DNA of 6,695 bases from Chloroflexota bacterium. Lineage in GTDB: Bacteria > Chloroflexota > Anaerolineae > Anaerolineales > UBA11858. A model generated the notes under the pieces. That model was not told the DNA's origin. It was given only the letters and a program-made list of their open reading frames with translations, and searched no databases. Both the position numbers and the translations under genes were made by a program. Shown here one piece after another: positions 1-5,444 of the stretch. Position 1 is the first letter of the stretch. The number at the start of each line of letters is the position of its first letter. The DNA lies in NCBI GenBank assembly GCA_003513015.1, contig DOTA01000058.1, positions 8,114 to 14,808 of the forward strand, given 5' to 3'.

Positions 1-2
1 CC

Positions 3-1031
3 GGGCGGCAACTGCACATCTGCCACGTGCTGCGTTACACCACGCACTTCTCCAAATTGCACGAAGTCATCCAATCGGGGGTTTTGGGGCAGATTGCCAA
101 TGTGCATCACCGCGAGAATGTTTCATTTTGGCATATGAGCCACAGTTTTGTGCGCGGCAACTGGCGTAACACCGCTGAAAGCTCGCCGATGATTTTGGCG
201 AAATGTTGCCATGATCTCGATATTTTGCTCTGGCTTTTGGGGGATCGCTGCGAAACTTTGAGCAGCGTGGGCAATTTGCTGCATTACCGCCCCGAAAATG
301 CCCCAGCAGGCGCGCCCAAGCGTTGTTTGGATGGCTGCCCCTCAGCGGAAACCTGTCCCTTTTACGCCCCGCGTGTTTATCTGGAGATGATCCCCATCTG
401 GCAGAATCAGGCTGCTTCCAGCAGTGGCTTTGAGCGTTGGGCGCTGCAAACACAGAGCCAAAACCCGCAATTAATCTCGGTTCTCAGCCGCGCGATCCCA
501 CGCTTACGCGAAATCACTGAATACCGCGGCTGGCCGCGGGCCGTGCTCGCCAACGATCCCACGCCTGAAAATGTCATGGAAGCCTTGCGGGAGGGGCCTT
601 ACGGGCGTTGCGTGTATCACTGCGATAACGATGTGGTCGATCATCAGGTGGTGAATATGCAGTTCGAGCGCGGCACCTCCGTGACGCTGACGATGCACGG
701 GCACTCCTATCTCGAAGGCCGCTCGACCCAAATCGAGGGATCGAAGGCCACCCTGTTTGCTTATTTTGGGTTGGATGGCGACCGCATTGAAATCCACGAC
801 CACTTTAGCGGGGAACTGACCCGTTATGATACCCATCCCCAGAGTGATGCCGGACACGGCGGCGGCGATTTAGGGCTGATGGCGGCTTTTGTGCGTGCCC
901 TGCAAGCTGGAGAGGGCTCTGCCGCACTGACTACGGCGCGTACTTCGTTGGAGAGCCATCTGATGGCCTTCGCTGCTGAAGAGGCCCGCCTGGGCGAAAA
1001 AGTGGTGCGCATGGCCGATTATCGTTTGTGA
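3..1031 (+). CDS. Gfo/Idh/MocA-family oxidoreductase, 5'-truncated
   Basis: The reading frame is open to the left edge, so the start codon and the nucleotide-binding N-terminal Rossmann domain lie outside; 342 residues are visible. The GTG at 27 is not the real start, because upstream in-frame codons (Q-L-H-I-C-H before V-L-R-Y-T) match the family. What remains is the end of the Rossmann fold plus the C-terminal alpha/beta substrate domain. The motif K67-C-C-H-D-L-D73 corresponds to the family's HxxD catalytic signature with a likely active-site His70. GHGGGD near the C terminus is also typical. Five cysteines stand out: C108, C112, C118, C203 and C207. Family members are NAD(P)-dependent dehydrogenases, usually acting on sugars, inositols or related polyols in the cytoplasm. 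The substrate here cannot be read from the sequence. It converges on the glpX-like gene and ends 9 nt before a strong hairpin. The family call is secure; the specific function is unknown. Confidence 0.9.
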   Translation, partial: GRQLHICHVLRYTTHFSKLHEVIQSGVLGQIANVHHRENVSFWHMSHSFVRGNWRNTAESSPMILAKCCHDLDILLWLLGDRCETLSSVGNLLHYRPENAPAGAPKRCLDGCPSAETCPFYAPRVYLEMIPIWQNQAASSSGFERWALQTQSQNPQLISVLSRAIPRLREITEYRGWPRAVLANDPTPENVMEALREGPYGRCVYHCDNDVVDHQVVNMQFERGTSVTLTMHGHSYLEGRSTQIEGSKATLFAYFGLDGDRIEIHDHFSGELTRYDTHPQSDAGHGGGDLGLMAAFVRALQAGEGSAALTTARTSLESHLMAFAAEEARLGEKVVRMADYRL

Positions 1032-1040
1032 TGCAAAACT

Positions 1041-1085
1041 TAAGTGGAGACAAAAGCGTGTAAAACATGCTTTTATCTCCACTTA
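1041..1085. terminator. Bidirectional hairpin between convergent genes
   Basis: A 17-nt arm (1041-1057) pairs with 1069-1085, with a single C/A mismatch on + that becomes a U-G wobble on the minus transcript. The inner bases GTGT/ACAT can extend the stem to about 21 bp around an AAA loop. It lies between the stop codon of the oxidoreductase (1031) and the tandem TAA stops of the convergent phosphatase gene (1086-1091). Read on minus it is followed by a short T run (TTTT), so it should work best for the minus operon; on + the downstream T tract is weak. Position and structure support a shared terminator. Confidence 0.8.
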
Positions 1086-1088
1086 TTA

Positions 1089-2057
1089 TTAATCTTCCAG
1101 GCGGTGTTCGGCGTGGATGACGCGACGGGTTCCGGTTGAACAGCGCAAAACCATGCTCTCACTCTCAGCCCAATCCCCATGGTAGCGCACACCGGAGAGC
1201 AATTTGCCATCGGTGATGCCCGTGGCCGCGAAAAAGATGTCACAGCCGCGCACCAGTTCTTCACAAGTGAGGATGGCTTGGGTATCCAGGTTGGCTTCTT
1301 GCACGGCCACATGCTCATCTCTGGTTTGGGGGGCCAGCCGACCCAGCATAGCGCCGCCCATACATTTGATGGCACAAGCAGAGATAACCCCCTCCGAAAT
1401 GCCGCCAACACCCATCATCACATCAATGTTGACATTGGAAGAGACCGCCATCAAAGCGCCGGCAATATCCCCCTGGCTGCGAGCCATGACGCGTGCCCCG
1501 GCAGCCCGGATTTCGTCGATCAGATCATAATGGCGCGGGCGATCAAGGATGAAGACCACCAGATCGCGGATTTTTTTCTTTTTGGCGCGGGCGATGAGCG
1601 CTAAAGTCCAGGCCGCGGGGGCGTCCATACATTCGGGAACCAGCACATCAGCCGCTTCGCTATCGACCACGATTTTTTCCATGTAAACTGCGGGGTAAGG
1701 AGCCCACATGGAACCGCGCGGAGCGATGCCAACCACGGCAATGGCATCGGGGTGGCCCATAGCTAAAAGCCGAGTACCATCTACGGGGTCAACGACCACA
1801 TCCATTTCCGGGCCATCTCCATTCCCAACCACGGAACCACTATCCAGGGGAGAGTGAATCCCTAATTTGGTTTCCTCTCCAATAACCACATGTCCTTCAA
1901 TGTCGATGGAGGCAAAAGCATCCGCCATGGCCTGTGCGGCATAGTGATCTGCTTCATCAGATTTGTTCAACCCCATATAGCGCCCGGCGGTCAGTGCGGC
2001 GGCTTCGGTGACACGCACCAGGGCCATGCCCAGGTTGGGGGAGATTGGTGATTCCAT
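1089..2057 (-). CDS. glpX: Class II fructose-1,6-bisphosphatase (GlpX-type)
   Basis: Predicted to hydrolyse fructose-1,6-bisphosphate to fructose-6-phosphate in the cytoplasm (gluconeogenesis; possibly sedoheptulose bisphosphate as well). It has 322 residues, close to the family's usual 320-340. Residues align along the length with E. coli GlpX: VTEAAAL near the N terminus, D37, the GEE motif (E61), DPVDGTR with D90 and D93, YMEK (125-128), RPRH (173-176), GD (196-197), GGISEG (E222) and FFAATGIT near the C terminus. D37, E61, D90, D93 and E222 are the expected metal ligands. Differences: the usual GEGExDEAPML segment is GEETKLGIHSPL, and the ligand after DP is Asp rather than Glu, as in inositol monophosphatases. 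I start at the ATG at 2057 rather than an in-frame TTG at 2063, because AAAGGAG lies 6 nt before the ATG. It is the second gene of an operon, 11 nt after the transporter's stop. Confidence 0.9.
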   Translation of the reverse strand: MESPISPNLGMALVRVTEAAALTAGRYMGLNKSDEADHYAAQAMADAFASIDIEGHVVIGEETKLGIHSPLDSGSVVGNGDGPEMDVVVDPVDGTRLLAMGHPDAIAVVGIAPRGSMWAPYPAVYMEKIVVDSEAADVLVPECMDAPAAWTLALIARAKKKKIRDLVVFILDRPRHYDLIDEIRAAGARVMARSQGDIAGALMAVSSNVNIDVMMGVGGISEGVISACAIKCMGGAMLGRLAPQTRDEHVAVQEANLDTQAILTCEELVRGCDIFFAATGITDGKLLSGVRYHGDWAESESMVLRCSTGTRRVIHAEHRLED

Positions 2058-2063
2058 TTTCAA

Positions 2064-2070
2064 CTCCTTT
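2064..2070 (-). promoter_or_regulatory. Shine-Dalgarno site of the glpX-like gene
   Basis: On the minus strand AAAGGAG overlaps the TAA stop of the upstream transporter gene (2069-2071) and sits 6 nt before ATG 2057. It leaves no room for initiation at TTG 2063, so it decides the start. The overlap of stop and SD suggests translational coupling within one mRNA. Confidence 0.85.
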
Positions 2071-4219
2071 ATTGGTCGATGGCTTCGAGCAAGCCAATCG
2101 TTTCCCAGGCCTGCATGCCGCCCACTAGCACCCGCACGTTGTCAAAACCCTGGCGGGAGAGCGCATAGGTGGCACGCGTGGAACGACGACCGCCGCGGCA
2201 AACAAAAACAACGGGACGATCTTTGGGAACCTGAGAAATATCGCCGAATAATTTCATAAGCGGGATGGATTGCGCTTCGGGGATATGTCCCTGCCGAAAT
2301 TCACGCGGTTCGCGCACATCGATGATGAGAGGATGTTCCGGTTTCCGAAGTTCGTACCATAATTCGAGCGGGTCGAGGCCCGGAACTTTTCCCGCGGGCA
2401 TGGTTAAGGGGAGCGTGATTTCGTGAGGGTGTTTCTGCGGCCTGGGGAGGTTTTGGCATTCCAGGAAAACGCGCGCTTCACATTCGTAGATGCAAATGGT
2501 GGGGTCTAAAACATGATGGAAGAGGTAGTCGATGGCGACATTGTAAGAGAGGAAATGATCTTGTCCTAAATAATCATAGAAGGCGGTCGATTTGAGTCGT
2601 TCGACGATGGGTTCGTGGGTGCGCATGAGAAATACATCGCCGCCGCGCTGGCGATAGCTATCGACGATGGCTTCCAGGGCATGCACACCGCTGATGTCGA
2701 TCTGGTTGACGCTGAACATGCGCAGTAACAGGAAGCGTTGGTTGGGGTGGCTATCCATGTGGTCACGGAGGGCATCGTCAACATGATTGACAGCCCCAAA
2801 GTATAGATCACCAAGGATGTCGAAGATGCCCAACTGCGGGCAGGGGTCACGATCGGGCTGGTGCGTGAAATGCCGGAAGCCCTTGCTTGGTAATACCGAG
2901 ATCACGCGCGGGACGCTGGTACGCATTACGTAAACGGCGAAGGAAAGCAAAATTCCCACCAAGACGGCAAACTGCAAGGGCAGGAACAAGGTGCTGAAAA
3001 AGGAACCGATCATGATGATGGCGTCGCCGCGTGTGCCGCGCAGAATGCGCATAATTTCGGTTTTATCAACCATCGCCAGGGAGATCACAATCAGCACACC
3101 AGCCAGCACTGTGCGCGGCACGTAGGCCGCATAAGGGGAGAGCAAAAACATGGCGATGAGCACGAAAATCCCTGAAAAGGCATTGGCTAGCGGAGAGCGC
3201 GCCTTCATCTCATAATTGATAGCCGAACGCGAAAGCGAACCGCAAACACTAAAACCGGAAAAGGCACCACACAAAAGGTTTGCCAATCCTTGCCCCACGA
3301 ATTCCTGGTTGCTATCCAGGCGCTGCCGGGATTGGCTGGCCAGGGAACGCGCGATCGCCATGGATTGCACCAACCCAATCGCCCCAATCGCCAGCGCGCC
3401 GGAGGAGAGATCGACCATCAAATGAAAATCCAACAGCGGCAGATGGGCCAACGGCGGCAGGCTGCGCGGAATTTCGCCGATAATTTCGATCCCCCGCTGA
3501 TCCAGTCCTGCCAGGCCCACCAGCGCAGCATTCAAGATCATCACAATCAGCGGCCCGGGCCATTTAGGGAGAAAGCGTTTTTGCAAGATCAGCAGAAAGA
3601 TGGCGGCCAACCCAATTAGCAAACTTGGCCAGTGTGTTTGCGACAGGTGTGTGGCCAAGTCATGTAGGGTAGTCACCAGACTCGAAGAACTGGGAATATC
3701 CAGGCGCAAAAGATTGCGCAATTGATTGACGCCAATTAAAATGCCCGCCCCGGCCGTATAACCAATGATGACCGAATCAGAAACGAAGTTAACCAGCACG
3801 CCCAGGCGTGCCACCCCCAGGGCGATTTGGAAGATTCCCACCATCACGGCCATTAAACCGGCTGCAAGTATAAATTTCTCGCTGCCGATCGAGGCCAGCG
3901 GCAGCAAGGTTGCCAGAACCAACAGAGAGATGGCATTTGTGGGTCCCGTATGCAAATGAACGGAAGAACCCCACAGCCCACCCACAATGCCCGCGATGAT
4001 GGCGGCATACAGGCCCATCTGAGGTGGTAATTCCGCCACCAGCGAGAAAGCAACCGCTTGCGGCAGCAAAACTACCGCCACTGTCAGCCCGGCGATTAAA
4101 TCGGGACGCAGATTGCTTCGATGATAATTTTTTAGAACATGAACCGGGCGCAGGAAGAATGAGATGGTTTTTGAGCCAACGCGGTTAATTGCAGCAGTGG
4201 GGACAGAGATAAAAGCCAT
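2069..4219 (-). CDS. SulP-family anion transporter with STAS and C-terminal rhodanese domains
   Basis: A 716-residue inner-membrane protein. Residues about 40-432 form the multi-span SulP permease core, with family signatures SSVHLHTGP (85-93), SNQEFVGQGLANL (303-315) and SRSAINYE (330-337). Residues about 464-565 form a cytoplasmic STAS domain containing D508-I-S-G. A linker carries a CX3CX7C pattern (C576, C580, C588). Residues about 614-715 form a rhodanese domain with DVREP and the active-site loop C674-R-G-G-R-R-S, so the catalytic cysteine is present. SulP proteins carry sulfate, bicarbonate or other anions; rhodaneses transfer sulfane sulfur. The fusion suggests a sulfur oxyanion, but the substrate is not proven. 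The start is ATG 4219: an in-frame ATG at 4279 has no SD and lies inside an inverted repeat. TATAAT only 6 nt before ATG 4219 suggests a leaderless mRNA. It is the first gene of the operon with the glpX-like gene. Confidence 0.9.
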   Translation of the reverse strand: MAFISVPTAAINRVGSKTISFFLRPVHVLKNYHRSNLRPDLIAGLTVAVVLLPQAVAFSLVAELPPQMGLYAAIIAGIVGGLWGSSVHLHTGPTNAISLLVLATLLPLASIGSEKFILAAGLMAVMVGIFQIALGVARLGVLVNFVSDSVIIGYTAGAGILIGVNQLRNLLRLDIPSSSSLVTTLHDLATHLSQTHWPSLLIGLAAIFLLILQKRFLPKWPGPLIVMILNAALVGLAGLDQRGIEIIGEIPRSLPPLAHLPLLDFHLMVDLSSGALAIGAIGLVQSMAIARSLASQSRQRLDSNQEFVGQGLANLLCGAFSGFSVCGSLSRSAINYEMKARSPLANAFSGIFVLIAMFLLSPYAAYVPRTVLAGVLIVISLAMVDKTEIMRILRGTRGDAIIMIGSFFSTLFLPLQFAVLVGILLSFAVYVMRTSVPRVISVLPSKGFRHFTHQPDRDPCPQLGIFDILGDLYFGAVNHVDDALRDHMDSHPNQRFLLLRMFSVNQIDISGVHALEAIVDSYRQRGGDVFLMRTHEPIVERLKSTAFYDYLGQDHFLSYNVAIDYLFHHVLDPTICIYECEARVFLECQNLPRPQKHPHEITLPLTMPAGKVPGLDPLELWYELRKPEHPLIIDVREPREFRQGHIPEAQSIPLMKLFGDISQVPKDRPVVFVCRGGRRSTRATYALSRQGFDNVRVLVGGMQAWETIGLLEAIDQ

Positions 4220-4225
4220 GGGCAA

Positions 4226-4231
4226 ATTATA
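4226..4231 (-). promoter_or_regulatory. Proximal -10 box for the SulP-rhodanese operon
   Basis: A perfect TATAAT on the minus strand ends 6 nt before ATG 4219, so transcription would begin at or next to the A of the start codon. No TTGACA-like -35 element lies at 16-18 bp. No SD is found at a normal distance; the AAGGG upstream is about 12 nt away and precedes the -10 box. This fits a leaderless transcript. Confidence 0.6.
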
Positions 4232-4239
4232 CCCTTCAC

Positions 4240-4288
4240 GGTCACAAATTGCGCTTTTTGAAGCGTGCGGAAGGCGCATTTTGTGACC
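4240..4288. repeat. 15-bp inverted repeat upstream of the transporter
   Basis: GGTCACAAATTGCGC (4240-4254) is matched by GCGCATTTTGTGACC (4274-4288), with 14 of 15 positions complementary and a 19-nt spacer. On + the stem can extend inward with G-U pairs (4255-4260 with 4268-4273). It sits between the two minus-strand TATAAT boxes. It could be a regulator site with GTGACC half-sites, a 5' leader hairpin of the longer minus transcript, or a terminator-like structure. It has no T run of note. Confidence 0.6.
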
Positions 4289-4294
4289 TGGGGC

Positions 4295-4300
4295 ATTATA
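4295..4300 (-). promoter_or_regulatory. Possible distal -10 box, minus strand
   Basis: A second perfect TATAAT (context GTATATAATGCCCC on minus). Its predicted start near 4288 would place the 49-nt inverted repeat at the very 5' end of the transcript and give the transporter gene a leader of about 70 nt. No good -35 box is seen, so this is tentative. Confidence 0.35.
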
Positions 4301-4359
4301 TACTGCGCTTGCGGAACATCTTCGTGTAAACAGATAATCTCAAGGTGCTTTTTAACGGT

Positions 4360-4377
4360 AAATCTACAACATTTGAG
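4360..4377. repeat. 18-bp direct repeat, copy 1
   Basis: AAATCTACAACATTTGAG, identical to the copy at 4510-4527. The two copies start exactly 150 nt apart and flank the REP-like hairpin pair. The next four bases are also related (TGTT versus CGCT, both differences being transitions). Confidence 0.9.
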
Positions 4378-4413
4378 TGTTAGGCCAGTAGATGGGTAAA
4401 CAAATTGAGGCAA

Positions 4414-4436
4414 CATCCTGAGCCTGTCGAAGGATG
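4414..4436. repeat. REP-like hairpin A
   Basis: The 6-bp perfect stem CATCCT/AGGATG encloses the 11-nt loop GAGCCTGTCGA. It is one of an inverted pair with hairpin B. The GAGCYTGTCGA core resembles short interspersed palindromes seen in many environmental bacterial genomes (recollection, not searched). Confidence 0.75.
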
Positions 4437-4452
4437 CGTTTTACGCTCAGAG

Positions 4453-4477
4453 GCACGCTTCGACAAGCTCAGCGTGC
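4453..4477. repeat. REP-like hairpin B (inverted relative to A)
   Basis: The 7-bp perfect stem GCACGCT/AGCGTGC encloses the loop TCGACAAGCTC, whose reverse complement GAGCTTGTCGA differs from the loop of hairpin A by one base. The stem sequences of the two copies differ while both stay fully paired, so it is the fold and the loop that are conserved. Confidence 0.75.
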
Positions 4478-4509
4478 TGAACCGTAATGTTCTTACTTTG
4501 ATCATTACA

Positions 4510-4527
4510 AAATCTACAACATTTGAG
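4510..4527. repeat. 18-bp direct repeat, copy 2
   Basis: Identical to 4360-4377. It lies about 105 nt upstream of the metallophosphoesterase start. The 132 nt between the copies hold both REP-like hairpins. Confidence 0.9.
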
Positions 4528-4553
4528 CGCTTCCAACACACCAAACGCATATT

Positions 4554-4607
4554 TCTCAAAAGGAAAAAAAGAGGGGGATAATTTCCAGGTGCGCTCCCCT
4601 TTTGAGA
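4554..4607. repeat. 10-bp perfect inverted repeat upstream of the metallophosphoesterase
   Basis: TCTCAAAAGG (4554-4563) and CCTTTTGAGA (4598-4607) are exact reverse complements separated by 34 nt. The right arm ends 8 nt before the extended -10-like site at 4615, so it could be an operator pair; the long spacer makes a simple hairpin less likely. Confidence 0.45.
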
Positions 4608-4614
4608 CAATTTG

Positions 4615-4623
4615 TGCTAAGAT
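4615..4623 (+). promoter_or_regulatory. Extended -10-like promoter for the metallophosphoesterase
   Basis: TGCTAAGAT fits the TGnTAnnAT extended -10 pattern, with 4 of 6 matches to TATAAT, and ends 8 nt before ATG 4632. No SD is seen before that ATG (preceding bases TGGGCGCA). The spacing repeats that of the transporter and rsmG genes, again suggesting a leaderless mRNA. Confidence 0.4.
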
Positions 4624-4631
4624 TGGGCGCA

Positions 4632-5360
4632 ATGAAAATCCTTGTAATTTCAGACATCCATGCAAATCTCACTGCGTTAGAAGCTGTTCTGGTAGATGCC
4701 GGAGATTTCGAGGCTACCTGGTGTTTGGGGGATGTTGTGGGCTACGGGCCTGACCCTAATGAGTGTATTGCGCGCATTCGTCACCTGCCAAACCTGACTT
4801 GTTTACTGGGCAACCACGATGCCGCGGTAACCGAGCAAATCGAAATCAGTTCTTTCAATCTCGAAGCGCGCATTTCCGTGGGGTGGACTCAAACAGTCAT
4901 TAGTGCTGCCAGTCTGAAATTTCTCAAGGGCCTGTCATCTACAGCGAAAGTGGCCGGGCAAACCCTGGCCCACGGCAGCCCGCGCCATCCTATTTGGGAA
5001 TATTTATTGGATTCGCGCAGCGTGAGCGAAAACTTCGAGTTTTTCGACACCCCCTACTGCTTCGTAGGACATACCCACCTACCGGTGATCTACGAACTCG
5101 ATGACAGCCACCAGATGCCCGCTCATATCATTCCCGAACCTTTTGAACCCGTTCAACTTCAAGGGCGCGCCATCATCAACCCCGGTTCCGTGGGACAACC
5201 GCGCGACCGCAACCCATTTGCCTCCTACGCCATCTTTGATTCTGAGGCCAACACCATCGAAAATCGCCGGGCAGTATACGATATTGAAGCTGTGCAAGCG
5301 CGCATGCGCTTCGCTAATTTGCCGCAGCGCCACATCCACCGCCTGGAAATTGGCTGGTAA
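4632..5360 (+). CDS. Metallophosphoesterase (calcineurin-like, YfcE/Metallophos_2 type)
   Basis: A 242-residue soluble protein with no signal peptide. All metal-site blocks of the calcineurin-like fold are present: D8-I-H10, GD at 33-34 followed by VVGYGPDP, GNHD at 60-63, H114 in LAHGSP, and GHTH at 146-149, followed by NPGSVGQPRDRNP. These ligands hold two metal ions in a phosphodiesterase or phosphatase site. The GYGPDP and NPGSVGQPRD blocks are typical of a widespread subgroup of small cytoplasmic enzymes whose natural substrate is generally not known. The start is ATG 4632: the frame extends back to a TTG at 4602, but MKILVISDIHAN is the normal N terminus. It is divergent from the transporter operon. 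The DUF4349 gene follows 84 nt downstream with its own SD and no clear terminator between, so read-through is possible. Confidence 0.9.
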   Translation: MKILVISDIHANLTALEAVLVDAGDFEATWCLGDVVGYGPDPNECIARIRHLPNLTCLLGNHDAAVTEQIEISSFNLEARISVGWTQTVISAASLKFLKGLSSTAKVAGQTLAHGSPRHPIWEYLLDSRSVSENFEFFDTPYCFVGHTHLPVIYELDDSHQMPAHIIPEPFEPVQLQGRAIINPGSVGQPRDRNPFASYAIFDSEANTIENRRAVYDIEAVQARMRFANLPQRHIHRLEIGW

Positions 5361-5444
5361 TGGAACCATAACCTGGGGGATCACGTTTTATAAAAAGCAG
5401 TTTTTCAATTCTCTGACCCCTGATTTACCAAGAGGAGAAACCCC

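Larger units (their letters stand above)
4220..4631. other. Divergent intergenic region rich in repeats
   Basis: This 412-nt region lies between the divergent transporter and metallophosphoesterase genes. From left to right it holds a TATAAT box for the transporter, a 15-bp inverted repeat, a second minus-strand TATAAT, a direct-repeat copy, two REP-like hairpins, the second direct-repeat copy, a 10-bp inverted repeat and a + strand promoter-like site. No open frame here resembles a protein. The short minus-strand frames run straight through the repeats and have no family-like motifs. No tRNA or known riboswitch was recognised. Confidence 0.8.

Noticed and set aside
1179..1604. Plus-strand open frames over the glpX-like gene
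   Set aside because: They are antisense shadows of a well-supported gene and lack recognisable motifs.
2058..2063. TTG at 2063 as start of the glpX-like gene
   Set aside because: It directly abuts the SD AAAGGAG; ATG 2057 has correct 6-nt spacing.
4220..4279. In-frame upstream ATG at 4279 giving the transporter 20 extra residues
   Set aside because: It lies inside an inverted repeat with no SD, and the extra residues are not like SulP N termini; ATG 4219 with its adjacent TATAAT is better supported.
4240..4288. CRP-type site, suggested by TGTGA and TCACA
   Set aside because: The half-sites face the wrong way and are far apart, unlike TGTGA-N6-TCACA.
4484..4508. GTAATG/CATTAC inverted repeat between hairpin B and direct repeat copy 2
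   Set aside because: A 6-bp AT-rich stem with a 13-nt loop, too weak to claim as a separate structure, although it could be an end of the repeat unit.
4360..4527. Possible CRISPR array from the repeated 18-mer
   Set aside because: Only two copies, 150 nt apart, with structured REP-like sequence between them; spacers would be far too long and no cas genes are present.
4602..4631. TTG at 4602 as start of the metallophosphoesterase
   Set aside because: It would place the extra residues inside the promoter-like element, and the family N terminus begins at MKILVISD.
4380..4665. Several overlapping minus-strand open frames of 70-95 codons
   Set aside because: They run through the REP-like hairpins and direct repeats, have no SD or family-like motifs, and their composition is that of translated repeats.
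5361..5444. Promoter or terminator between the metallophosphoesterase and DUF4349 genes (TATAAA at 5389, AAAAAGCAGTTTTT)
   Set aside because: No -35 box and only an AT-only 5-bp stem; not enough to call either.
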